Program-made: the position numbers and the translations under genes
Shown: piece by piece, positions 52,782 through 61,658 of the stretch
Layout: the number at the start of each line of letters is the position of its first letter
How positions within the stretch are numbered: the stretch's first letter is position 1
Assembly (NCBI GenBank): GCA_036804505.1
Contig: DAIRSI010000006.1
Location: forward strand, 69,839-133,838
Reading direction: 5' to 3'
Source: Phocaeicola_A sp036804505
Lineage (GTDB): Bacteria > Bacteroidota > Bacteroidia > Bacteroidales > Bacteroidaceae
Length of the DNA stretch: 64,000 nucleotides
Notes under the pieces: generated by a model
What the model saw: the letters and a program-made list of their open reading frames with translations, nothing else
Told to the model about the DNA's origin: nothing
Database searches by the model: none

Positions 52782-55127
52782 ATGAAAAAACTCTTACTCC
52801 TCACCGCTGCCCTATGCACAATAGCTCTTGCAAAGGCACAAGACAAAGATTATGCAGATTACGTAAATCCGCTAGTGGGAACCCAGTCATCTTATGAACT
52901 CTCTGCCGGCAACACCTATCCTGCCATAGCCATGCCATGGGGTATGAACTTCTGGACTCCGCAAACTGGCAAAATGGGTGACGGATGGCAATACACTTAC
53001 ACGGCAAACAAGATACGCGGATTCAAACAAACACATCAACCAAGCCCGTGGATAAATGATTACGGACAGTTCTCCATTATGCCCGTCACGGGAAAACCTC
53101 TGTTCGATGAAGAAAGCCGCGCAAGCTGGTTCAACCACAAAGCCGAAATCGTACGTCCTTATTACTACAAGGCTTATCTTGCCGAACATGACGTGGTAAC
53201 CGAAATTGCACCCACAGAACGTGCAGCTATGTTCCGATTCACATTCCCTGAGAATGATTCCTACGTCGTGGTCGATGCTTTCGACCGCGGTTCACACATT
53301 CAAATCATTCCGGAGAAAAACATGATTATCGGTTACAGCACCCGCAACAGCGGAGGAGTTCCCGATAATTTCAAGAACTATTTTGTCGTGATATTTAGTA
53401 AACCCTTCACTTATGAAGCAACCTTCTCCAATGATGTAATTCCGGAAAAGAAAGACGGGACAGTCCCCGTTACCCTCAAAAAGGGAACACTGGAGCAAAC
53501 CGCATTTCATGCCGGGGGAGTCATCGGTTTCAAAACCCATAAAGGTGAAGTGGTATATGCCAAGGTTGCCTCTTCTTTCATCAGCATGGAACAAGCGGAA
53601 CAAAATCTGAAAGAACTGGCCGGCAACAGTTTCGATCAACTTGTTTTCAATGGCAAGCAAGCATGGAACAAGACACTGGGCCGGATTGAAGTAGAGGGTG
53701 GTTCTCTGGACCAAATCCGCACTTTCTATTCTTGCCTCTACCGCTCGCTTCTATTCCCAAGAAAATTCTATGAACTCGATGAAAACGGAAAACCGGTACA
53801 TTACAGTCCATACAACGGGAAAGTCCTGCCGGGTTATCTCTATACAGACACCGGTTTTTGGGATACTTTCCGTGCCCTCTTTCCTTTTCTTAATCTGATG
53901 TATCCATCTGTAAACAAGGAAATACAAGAAGGTCTCATCAATGTTTATAAAGAAAGCGGCTTCTTCCCGGAATGGGCAAGTCCCGGACACCGGGGTTGCA
54001 TGGTAGGCAATAATTCCGCCTCAGTCCTGGTCGACGCTTATCTGAAAGGAGTAAAGGTGGACGATGTGGAAAGCCTCTACAAGGGACTTATACACGGAAC
54101 AATGAATGTCCACCCCGAAGCCTCATCAACAGGCCGATTGGGATGGGAATATTACAACAAGTTGGGATATGTTCCTTACGATGTAAAGATTAATGAAAAT
54201 GCCGCACGGACTTTGGAATATGCCTACGATGACTGGTGCATTTACAGACTTGCAAAAGAACTCGGCCGTCCTAAAAAAGAAACAGAACTCTATGCAAAAC
54301 GTGCACTAAACTACAAGAACCTCTTCGACCCTGAAACCAAACTCATGAGTGGAAAAAACTCCGACGGGAAGTTCATGAAGCCCTTCTCACCGCTCAAGTG
54401 GGGAGATGCCTTTACCGAAGGCAACAGCTGGCATTACTCCTGGTCGGTGTTCCATGATATTCAAGGATTGGTGAACCTGATGGGTGGCAAGAAAGTTTTT
54501 GTACAGATGCTCGATTCGGTTTTCTCCATCCCTCCTATATTCGATGAAAGCTACTACGGACAAGTGATTCACGAGATTCGCGAGATGCAAGTGATGAATA
54601 TGGGCAACTATGCACACGGAAATCAACCTATCCAGCACATGATTTATCTTTATGACTATGCCGGAGAACCTTGGAAAGCCCAATACTGGGTGAGACAAGT
54701 GATGGACAGACTCTACACTGACCGCCCCGACGGCTATTGTGGTGACGAGGACAACGGCCAGACTTCTGCCTGGTATGTTTTCTCTGCATTGGGATTCTAT
54801 CCTGTAACACCGGGTACTGATGAATATGTGATTGGTGCACCTTTGTTCAAGAAAGCCACCCTCCATTTTGAAAACGGAAATACTCTTGTGATAGAAGCTC
54901 CGCAAAACAGCAAAGACAATCTCTACATCAACAAGATGACATTCAACGGCAAGGAATATACGCGGAACGTCTTCAAGCACACTGATTTGCAGAAAGGTGG
55001 AGTCATACAGGTTGACATGACTGCTTCACCTAACAAAAGCAGAGGAACAGAAGACAGTGATATGCCTTATTCGTTCTCAAATTCCAGCAATTACCCGGCG
55101 GCTTCGACTTCACGAAGCCGCAAATAG
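52782..55127 (+). CDS. GH92 family alpha-mannosidase
   Basis: A 781-residue secreted enzyme (signal peptide MKKLLLLTAALCTIALAKA). GH92 blocks run through it: YADYVNPLVGTQS, PWGMNFWTPQT, IRGFKQTHQPSPW, GFWDTFRALFPFLNLMYP, GWEYYNKLGYVPYD and, near residue 655, GDEDNGQTSAWYVFSALG. These enzymes hydrolyse alpha-mannosidic linkages with Ca2+. It is a full-length protein and a different sequence from the GH92 at 1-1958. The C-terminus carries about 15 extra residues (NSSNYPAASTSRSRK) after the usual MPYSFS end; they are encoded by a hairpin sequence (55098-55121). It stands 24 bp after the Fic gene. Confidence 0.93.
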   Translation: MKKLLLLTAALCTIALAKAQDKDYADYVNPLVGTQSSYELSAGNTYPAIAMPWGMNFWTPQTGKMGDGWQYTYTANKIRGFKQTHQPSPWINDYGQFSIMPVTGKPLFDEESRASWFNHKAEIVRPYYYKAYLAEHDVVTEIAPTERAAMFRFTFPENDSYVVVDAFDRGSHIQIIPEKNMIIGYSTRNSGGVPDNFKNYFVVIFSKPFTYEATFSNDVIPEKKDGTVPVTLKKGTLEQTAFHAGGVIGFKTHKGEVVYAKVASSFISMEQAEQNLKELAGNSFDQLVFNGKQAWNKTLGRIEVEGGSLDQIRTFYSCLYRSLLFPRKFYELDENGKPVHYSPYNGKVLPGYLYTDTGFWDTFRALFPFLNLMYPSVNKEIQEGLINVYKESGFFPEWASPGHRGCMVGNNSASVLVDAYLKGVKVDDVESLYKGLIHGTMNVHPEASSTGRLGWEYYNKLGYVPYDVKINENAARTLEYAYDDWCIYRLAKELGRPKKETELYAKRALNYKNLFDPETKLMSGKNSDGKFMKPFSPLKWGDAFTEGNSWHYSWSVFHDIQGLVNLMGGKKVFVQMLDSVFSIPPIFDESYYGQVIHEIREMQVMNMGNYAHGNQPIQHMIYLYDYAGEPWKAQYWVRQVMDRLYTDRPDGYCGDEDNGQTSAWYVFSALGFYPVTPGTDEYVIGAPLFKKATLHFENGNTLVIEAPQNSKDNLYINKMTFNGKEYTRNVFKHTDLQKGGVIQVDMTASPNKSRGTEDSDMPYSFSNSSNYPAASTSRSRK
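55098..55121. terminator. Hairpin inside the 3' end of the GH92 coding region
   Basis: Nine-bp perfect arms gcggcttcg (55098-55106) and cgaagccgc (55113-55121) with a 6-nt loop overlap the last codons of GH92; the stop is at 55125-55127. No T-run follows, so terminator function is uncertain. Confidence 0.4.
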
Positions 55128-55166
55128 GGCGATGAATGAACTCAAATATCAATTTGAATTTATTAT

Positions 55167-56483
55167 TTACTGTAAACATTTAGTTGCCCACGATATATCT
55201 TTCATTGCAGCTTCAATCAGATTGTCCTTGTTCTTAAGAAATATATCGGGACTTTCCGCGACTTCTACATCAGGAGTAATTCCTTTACCGACGAACTCAT
55301 TGCCATCTGCATCCCATTCTTGCCGGGTGCAGATACGGCAGCCAACACCAAAACCCAAATCGATAGAGATAGGATTGCCTGTACTTCCTGCCGTCTTTGA
55401 ACCTATAATCTTTCCACGCCTAGCACCTTTGAAAGCCACACAAAAATTTTCGGCCGAAGAAAAGGTTCCAGCATTGACCAACAAGACAACAGGTTTATTG
55501 TATATCTTTACATTTTCTGCAGGGTCTATCGGTTCTCCCGGCTGCATATACCACTCGGGAGCATAATGCCAGGAAGCATGAGCCGCAATATACATCGGAC
55601 TTCTCCAGTTTCCTCTAGGAATCGGCTTGCTGCTGAAATGACTGATTACATAATCTGCAAAACCGGAATTACCGCCTCCATTATCCCGCACGTCAATAAT
55701 CAAACCGCTAGTACCGGACAGTTCCTTGAAAATCTTATCGAACATAGCTGTAGTGAATTCACCTCTCTGGAAACTGCGAATGGTCAATAACCCTATATTC
55801 TTCCCTACCACTTTATAGTCTAAAGCCAAAGAATCCTTAGGAAGATCCCATTTCACGTTACGGTTGCTAGATATGGAAAAAGTTTTTCCCTTGGCATTGC
55901 GAAACAAAATATTAGATACCTTGGAACCCTTATCCTGTGTGAGTTCGTATTCCTTAAATGGTACATATTCAGTCCACTGCGGAGTTGAAGAGGCTATATA
56001 AGGTTGGATATGGTTTCTTGCATAGTCCAACACCTTCTCACCGTCTATCTCCAAGACCTCGCAACCGGCACAAAGGCCTTGATCTCTTAATGAGGAATTG
56101 TAAACACCCGTTACAAAAACCCTGTCGCCAATGCGCTTTGTCTTCATCGGGAGAGGCCGAATCCAATCGTCCGTATTCTTAGGATTGTTTTGCGAAAATA
56201 TATAAGTGTGTCCATCATGCAATTGAGCACATAAATGTTTCAATCCATTCATGAAATCATTATCGGTGGATGTCTGTGTCAGCAAAGGGAGATTTGCTAC
56301 ACAAAGACTATCCCAATCAAGCTTAATCTTGTCATAATAAACAAAATTATATTTTACTTCCGTACAAAAACGCGACAAAGTATATGTCTTCTGTATTGTA
56401 GAAAGGCTATTCTCTGCACTTTGCCCAAACATAGACGGACATTCGAGAAATGTAATCAGAATTAGAACAATGACTTTTTTCAT
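55167..56483 (-). CDS. Secreted S41-family peptidase (C-terminal processing protease-like)
   Basis: A 438-residue exported protein with signal peptide MKKVIVLILITFLECPSMFG. The S41 core has GLIIDVRDNGGGNSGFADYV, NKPVVLLVNAGTFSSAENF (nucleophile Ser about 342) and VAFKGARRGKIIGSKTAGSTGNP. An N-terminal region with KHLCAQLHDGHTYI resembles the tail-specific protease group, and a PDZ-like segment (GVYNSSLRDQGLCAGCEVLEIDG) lies in the middle. It cleaves peptides in the periplasm or at the surface. It lies 16 bp after the TPR/AraC regulator, which is probably its regulator or operon partner. Confidence 0.88.
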   Translation of the reverse strand: MKKVIVLILITFLECPSMFGQSAENSLSTIQKTYTLSRFCTEVKYNFVYYDKIKLDWDSLCVANLPLLTQTSTDNDFMNGLKHLCAQLHDGHTYIFSQNNPKNTDDWIRPLPMKTKRIGDRVFVTGVYNSSLRDQGLCAGCEVLEIDGEKVLDYARNHIQPYIASSTPQWTEYVPFKEYELTQDKGSKVSNILFRNAKGKTFSISSNRNVKWDLPKDSLALDYKVVGKNIGLLTIRSFQRGEFTTAMFDKIFKELSGTSGLIIDVRDNGGGNSGFADYVISHFSSKPIPRGNWRSPMYIAAHASWHYAPEWYMQPGEPIDPAENVKIYNKPVVLLVNAGTFSSAENFCVAFKGARRGKIIGSKTAGSTGNPISIDLGFGVGCRICTRQEWDADGNEFVGKGITPDVEVAESPDIFLKNKDNLIEAAMKDISWATKCLQ

Positions 56484-56499
56484 ACATCAATTATATTAT

Positions 56500-58248
56500 T
56501 CATTCGATATCTTCTTTTTCTTCCGTTGACTGAGATGGACTGACTTTTCTTTCTTTGGAAATTGCCCGATACTCAGACGGAGACATTCCGAACTGATCAC
56601 GGAAAAGACGGGTAAAGGTTCCTCGTGAATTAAAACCGGAAAGGAACTCCACATCACTGATATTTTTTGACGGATCACCCGTAAGCAACGTTGCTGCATG
56701 TTGCAGACGATAACCGTTGATGAATTCACTGATAGTTGCCCCGTCACCATATTTTTTTATTGAATTTGCCAGATAGGTACGGTTGGTTCCAAGTTTTTCG
56801 GCCAAATCGTCGCGCTTGATATCAGGGTTTGTATACAATTGATCGTCCTGCATCAACCGGCAAAGTTTTCGATAGAGAATTCCTTCCTCATCAAGAACTT
56901 CCACCGAAGTCCGGGCTGACTGAACCTGCAAGTTTTCCTGCATCTTTTGCGACTGCACTATTCTATCATAGAGAATGCGGTTCTTACGACGTAACCGACG
57001 AGCATATATGACATAAAGCACAACGATTACCAACAGCAAAACACTTGCAACCAAGGCAAAATAAAAACGATTGTTTGCAATCTTATTCTCCAGCGTCAGT
57101 TTGTCCACCTCAAAAATGGTTCTCAATTCGTCGAGCTGATTGGCAAGTTCGGTATTCCTCATCTGGTCACGACGGGGAGTAAGATCATGATAAAGCTGTG
57201 CCGCTTCTTTATAACGACCGGCAAGAAGAAAGAAATCCGCCTGCTGCAATTCCACGGTAAGCAAACTGACTGAATCACCCGCAGCCACAAGTATCTTCAT
57301 GTTATCTCGATTACAGTCAATCGCCTTGTCGTATTGTTTCGTTGCGGCGTAATACCTGGATTTTACCTGAAGAAGCTTGTATTGTGCAATTTGCTTGCGC
57401 CCTTCGGCCAATTGTTCAGCCTGGGCAAGTAATCCGGCAGCTTTGTCATATTGCTTTGTCTCTATTTCAGCCACAGCAGCTGCAAGGGTACAGTAAAGAT
57501 AGCGCCCGTTCAGTGACGGCGTGTATCCTTTGGATAATGCTTTTTTCTTATATTGATCAAGTATGGATTTCCATTTGGCGGCAACAGTCCGAAGTTTGTC
57601 GTATTTCCCCAATCCGTCAAGCGTTTCACCCAATGCATTATAAGCTGAAACCAGCAAGGTAATATCTTCTTCCTTGGAAAGAGCCGCTATACTTTCTTCC
57701 AATGACTTTTCCGCCAAGACAAAACGACCCATTGCCTGATAAATTCCTCCCATGCAATAGGAAGAAACACCCAATCCGTAATTACTTTTATTATGGCGGG
57801 CATCGGCATACATCTTCTGGGACTCGCGCAAGGCAGTCTGCAATTTGTCCTGATAGAGATACATTTCTACAAGTACATTCCAGGAATTATAATAATAATC
57901 CCATGTCTTGTTCTTCCCCATTGCTGCCAAAGCTTTTGGCAAGGCAGCGACAAGACTGTCCGGCATCGTGTAGTTATAATAACAATTCATCTGTGAAGAA
58001 CGCGCAAGCCCTTCGGCTTCCACATCATGTTGGCGCAATGCTTCAGCAAGATATTCACGGATACAGCGCAATTCATAATTGGAATCATCGCCGGCCGCTG
58101 CCAGACGACAAAGATTACTGTACGCCTGCAGAAGTTGTTCGCCTTGAAGATGTTTCATTTCATGTCTGATAGAATCGGAAGGAGAAACTGCACCAATGCC
58201 CCTGATAGAAGCCAAAACGAGTAAAAAAAGTAAAGCTATTCTTTTCAT
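56500..58248 (-). CDS. TPR-containing membrane AraC-family regulator
   Basis: A 582-residue protein with a signal/anchor sequence (MKRIALLFLLVLASIRGIGA), TPR-like helical repeats in the presumably periplasmic part (about 60-390), a transmembrane helix (FALVASVLLLVIVVLYVIYA, about 398-417) and a cytoplasmic AraC-type HTH (about 480-570, YTNPDIKRDDLAEKLGTN, SGFNSRGTFTRLFRDQFGMSPSEYR). It is a one-protein, membrane-bound regulator and not a two-component kinase. It heads the operon with the S41 peptidase. Its signal is unknown. Confidence 0.9.
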   Translation of the reverse strand: MKRIALLFLLVLASIRGIGAVSPSDSIRHEMKHLQGEQLLQAYSNLCRLAAAGDDSNYELRCIREYLAEALRQHDVEAEGLARSSQMNCYYNYTMPDSLVAALPKALAAMGKNKTWDYYYNSWNVLVEMYLYQDKLQTALRESQKMYADARHNKSNYGLGVSSYCMGGIYQAMGRFVLAEKSLEESIAALSKEEDITLLVSAYNALGETLDGLGKYDKLRTVAAKWKSILDQYKKKALSKGYTPSLNGRYLYCTLAAAVAEIETKQYDKAAGLLAQAEQLAEGRKQIAQYKLLQVKSRYYAATKQYDKAIDCNRDNMKILVAAGDSVSLLTVELQQADFFLLAGRYKEAAQLYHDLTPRRDQMRNTELANQLDELRTIFEVDKLTLENKIANNRFYFALVASVLLLVIVVLYVIYARRLRRKNRILYDRIVQSQKMQENLQVQSARTSVEVLDEEGILYRKLCRLMQDDQLYTNPDIKRDDLAEKLGTNRTYLANSIKKYGDGATISEFINGYRLQHAATLLTGDPSKNISDVEFLSGFNSRGTFTRLFRDQFGMSPSEYRAISKERKVSPSQSTEEKEDIE

Positions 58249-58407
58249 CTGACGAATTTTTATACAAAATAAAGAAATTAAGATAAAAGCTTCTAGTATT
58301 TAAGGTTAAAAATAGTTTAATCCATTTTTTGAAAAAATCACTTAATGGCTGTACTTTGCTTAAATAATCGTATTTTTGCACCCTAACAAAAATCAAGATG
58401 TTCAAAT

Positions 58408-59109
58408 ATGTATAGCATAAAACAAACTGTTACCACCAGCAAAACAGACAGAAACGGACAATTGAAACTCTTCTCCGCTTTTCAGATGATGCAAGACTGC
58501 TCCGAAATGTGGATTGAATCCGAACCTACAGTAAAAAAATATTTCGGACAGCAGAACATGACACAGCTTCTGGCTTCCCGCGAAGTGGAAGTAGTGAGAG
58601 TCCCGTCTTTTCTGGAGAATCTGACAATCTGCACTGGAGTATTCGACTGCAAGGAAGTGTATGGATTCCGGAATACTTTCATTTACGATGAGTATGGAAA
58701 TGTATGTTACAAAAGCTGGAGCATGGGAGCCTTTATTGACAAAACTACAGGAAGATTGTCAAAACTGTCGGAAGAGGTTATCCATTCCATCATTTACGAC
58801 GAGAAACTTGATATGAACTATGGAGAGCGCCGCATCAGACTTCCTCAATCGGAAACCGAAACATTTCCGGGAGTGCTTGTGCAACGAAACGATATTGATT
58901 ACAACGGACATTTGAACAATGCACATTACATTCGAATCGCCTTGGAATACCTTCCGGAAGATTTCACGGTCCACGGTATTCGGGTGGAATACAAAAAAGC
59001 CATGCGTCTGGGAGAACTTATTACACCCAAAATCATCCGAGGAAACAAGACCTTCTATGTGATGCTTTATTCAGAGAATACGGTCAGCGCTATTATTGAA
59101 TTCAATTAA
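58408..59109 (+). CDS. Acyl-[acyl-carrier-protein] thioesterase
   Basis: A 233-residue cytoplasmic protein with two hot-dog domains. The N-terminal half has FSAFQMMQDCSEMWIES and the C-terminal half NDIDYNGHLNNAHYIRIALE, a typical acyl-ACP thioesterase block with conserved Asn and His. It releases fatty acids from ACP. A TATTTTTG -7 box lies at 58371-58378, but no -33 is seen at the right distance. The gene stands alone between the minus-strand regulator and esterase genes. Confidence 0.9.
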   Translation: MYSIKQTVTTSKTDRNGQLKLFSAFQMMQDCSEMWIESEPTVKKYFGQQNMTQLLASREVEVVRVPSFLENLTICTGVFDCKEVYGFRNTFIYDEYGNVCYKSWSMGAFIDKTTGRLSKLSEEVIHSIIYDEKLDMNYGERRIRLPQSETETFPGVLVQRNDIDYNGHLNNAHYIRIALEYLPEDFTVHGIRVEYKKAMRLGELITPKIIRGNKTFYVMLYSENTVSAIIEFN

Positions 59110-59116
59110 AAACACA

Positions 59117-59950
59117 TCAGAACTCATGACCTGAAGTAATACTTGGTTCATCAATAATTTCAGGATCAGCCACTCCGGAACTAATGTCACTGTAAGCTTT
59201 TTGAATGTCGGGAAGGCCGATATCGATATTCCTGTTCACCGGACGGCCTTTATCTCGAAGGCTATGCGAGAAAAGCCAATCATAAGTTTTCTTGAGATAG
59301 AAAATTCGTGCGGGTGTTCCGTGGTTGCCGCCTTTCAGCCAATCATAACGTAAGCGACTGTCGGTGTTGGCATCTTGCAGTTTCTGAACTACATCTTTCG
59401 ACCGTTGTATGGGTACAGCCCTGTCTGCCGTTCCATGTAAAATCCAGAAAGGAAGTTTTCCCAATCCGCTGACATCAGTCAAAGAAGTTCCGCCACACAA
59501 TGCCATACCGGCTGCGATTCTGTCGGGATATGTACCACAAACATCCATCGTTCCGAAGCCTCCCAAACTCATGCCCATAACATACACGCGTGTAGTATCA
59601 CATTCGTAATGGGATTTCACCCAATCCAACACTTGCATGACTTTTTGAGGACTCCAAGCTCCTCCCGGATTTTGCGGAACAATGGTAAGTGCTTCTATCT
59701 CTCTTCCTTTAACTATTGCATCAAGCGGGCCATAATGCCTCACACGGTTCAAATCACGACCGCAGAGACTTGCCCCGTGGAGAAAAATAATCACCGGAGT
59801 ATTTTCAAGCGAATAGTAATAATCCAAGGGAGTATATACCCAGAAGTTATATCCATTCGGTATCTGCCCCTTTACCGGACGTAGAAAATCGTATGCTGAT
59901 GAGCTTAAAGAAAGGAACAACAGCAAAAGCACAAACATTACTTTTTTCAT
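59117..59950 (-). CDS. Secreted alpha/beta-hydrolase (esterase/peptidase-like)
   Basis: A 277-residue exported protein with signal peptide MKKVMFVLLLLFLSLSSSA. It has the alpha/beta-hydrolase features FLHGASLCGRDLNRVRHYG (oxyanion), VYVMGMSLGGFGTMDV (nucleophile Ser127 in GMSLGG) and a histidine in KGGNHGTPARIFY. The layout resembles the prolyl-oligopeptidase-like esterases associated with carbohydrate use. The -7 box TATCTTTG at 59978-59971 gives a leader of about 15 nt. The substrate is unknown. Confidence 0.85.
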   Translation of the reverse strand: MKKVMFVLLLLFLSLSSSAYDFLRPVKGQIPNGYNFWVYTPLDYYYSLENTPVIIFLHGASLCGRDLNRVRHYGPLDAIVKGREIEALTIVPQNPGGAWSPQKVMQVLDWVKSHYECDTTRVYVMGMSLGGFGTMDVCGTYPDRIAAGMALCGGTSLTDVSGLGKLPFWILHGTADRAVPIQRSKDVVQKLQDANTDSRLRYDWLKGGNHGTPARIFYLKKTYDWLFSHSLRDKGRPVNRNIDIGLPDIQKAYSDISSGVADPEIIDEPSITSGHEF

Positions 59951-59970
59951 TGTACTGATCCTTTTGCCTA

Positions 59971-59978
59971 CAAAGATA
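59971..59978 (-). promoter_or_regulatory. Promoter -7 box (TATCTTTG) of the secreted esterase gene
   Basis: An exact TAnnTTTG match on the minus strand, 21 bp before the ATG at 59950. No clear -33 box was seen. The rest of the 316-bp gap to 60266 is AT-rich with no recognised structure; a plus-strand TATATTTG at 60229-60236 could serve the GH29 gene. Confidence 0.5.
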
Positions 59979-60266
59979 AAAATATATTTTACACGAAGTT
60001 ATCAGCTCATCAATCTTTGTAAGATTTTAAACATTTACAGCTCCTCGCACATTTTTAGAAACACATTTAATAAAACGTCAAACACTATAGAAATATTCAT
60101 TCAAAAGCTGTCAATATTCTTTCATCGTAGAGATAATCTTCTCTTTATCAATCTAGTAATAACACCTTATTATTGAAAACTTTCTAGTATTTTGAATGAT
60201 TTTATTATTCAGAATAAGAATATATGATTATATTTGTTAATCGTTTTTCGACAAAATATAATCTAT

Positions 60267-61634
60267 ATGAATCTAATCTCTATCATGGCTTTGGCTGCTT
60301 GCATCATTGGAGTCGGAGGACAGCCGGACAAGCCATCAAAAAAAATAGTCATTCCGACTGCCAGGCAAGTAGAGTGGGCAAACCAGGAGATAGGCGTATT
60401 GTTCCATTTGGATATGCCGGTATTTCGTCCTGAATATGAATGGGCCAAATTCGGAACGCACCCCGATGCCTCCGTATTCAATCCCACCCAACTCAATACC
60501 GATCAATGGTTGGCTACAGCCAAAAAACTCGGTGCAAAATATGCCATATTGGTTGCCAAGCATAGCAGTGGATTTAGTCTATGGCCAACAAAAGCACATA
60601 ATTACAACATAAAATATTCGCCATGGAAAAACGGAAAGGGTGATATTGTTGCCGACTTCATTAAATCTTGTCATAAATACGGCATTAAACCGGGCATTTA
60701 TGCCAGCACAGGAGCCAATGGATATCTGCACATGTCAAATAAATTGGCAGATGATGCTCCTGTGACATATGAAGAATACAGCAAGATTGTAGAAACCCAA
60801 CTGACAGAATTATGGACTAACTATGGCAAATTATTCGAGGTATGGTTCGACGGTGGCCTGTTGGCTATGAATAAAGGAGGTATAGATGCGACGTCTTTGC
60901 TGAAAAAACTGCAACCGGATGCCATCGCTTTTCAAGGTCCATACAACTATCCCAATCTGATTCGTTGGGTAGGCAATGAAGAGGGTGCTGCTCCTTATCC
61001 CTGCTGGGCAACAGCCAATTCTACAACACATTCGGACGGAACAGTAGTGGTTGAAGGATTAAATGGAAATCCGGATGCCCGTTTCTGGTGTCCTGGAGAA
61101 TCGGATTTTACACTCCGATGGAACAGTTCCTTTGAAGGAGGATGGTTTTGGCATGCAGGTGATGATTCAAAAATCTTCACTCTAAAGGAGATGATGAAGA
61201 AATATGAAACTAGTGTCGGTCATAACACGAATATGCTTTTAGGAATCGTAATAGATAATCGCGGGCTTGTTCCTGATGCCGATATAAAAAGGATTACCGA
61301 ATTAGGTAATGCAATCAAACAAGAATACGGCAACCCCTACAAGAAAATATCAGGGACCGGAAATACGCTGACCTTATCTTTCGACAAAACCGTTCCCATT
61401 GACAGGATAGTCTTACAAGAAGACATATCAAAAGGTGAAAGAGTATTGGAATATGTAGTTCAAGGCAAAGTAAACGGACAGTGGATCACTTTGGCTTCAG
61501 GAACAAACATCGGGCACAAGCATATCGATAAATTTGCTCCTCAGCAACTCCAAGCAATCAGGTTGAATATAACCCAAGCAAAGAGCATTCCACAGATAAA
61601 GAATTTTGCTGTTTATAAAGCGATTATTCTATAA
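60267..61634 (+). CDS. GH29 family alpha-L-fucosidase
   Basis: A 455-residue exported enzyme. The TIM barrel starts with RQVEWANQEIGVLFHLDMPVF, then AKKLGAKYAILVAKHSSGFSLWP, and EVWFDGG gives the nucleophile D195. A C-terminal beta-sandwich domain (about 360-455) follows. GH29 enzymes remove terminal alpha-L-fucose from glycans. The start at 60267 (MNLISIMALAACIIG) includes a lipobox-like LAAC, so it may be a lipoprotein; the ATG at 60234 would lie in a TATATTTG -7 element (60229-60236). The next gene lies 24 bp downstream, so they are probably co-transcribed. Confidence 0.9.
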   Translation: MNLISIMALAACIIGVGGQPDKPSKKIVIPTARQVEWANQEIGVLFHLDMPVFRPEYEWAKFGTHPDASVFNPTQLNTDQWLATAKKLGAKYAILVAKHSSGFSLWPTKAHNYNIKYSPWKNGKGDIVADFIKSCHKYGIKPGIYASTGANGYLHMSNKLADDAPVTYEEYSKIVETQLTELWTNYGKLFEVWFDGGLLAMNKGGIDATSLLKKLQPDAIAFQGPYNYPNLIRWVGNEEGAAPYPCWATANSTTHSDGTVVVEGLNGNPDARFWCPGESDFTLRWNSSFEGGWFWHAGDDSKIFTLKEMMKKYETSVGHNTNMLLGIVIDNRGLVPDADIKRITELGNAIKQEYGNPYKKISGTGNTLTLSFDKTVPIDRIVLQEDISKGERVLEYVVQGKVNGQWITLASGTNIGHKHIDKFAPQQLQAIRLNITQAKSIPQIKNFAVYKAIIL

Positions 61635-61658
61635 TCATTACTATTATATATTTTTTTT

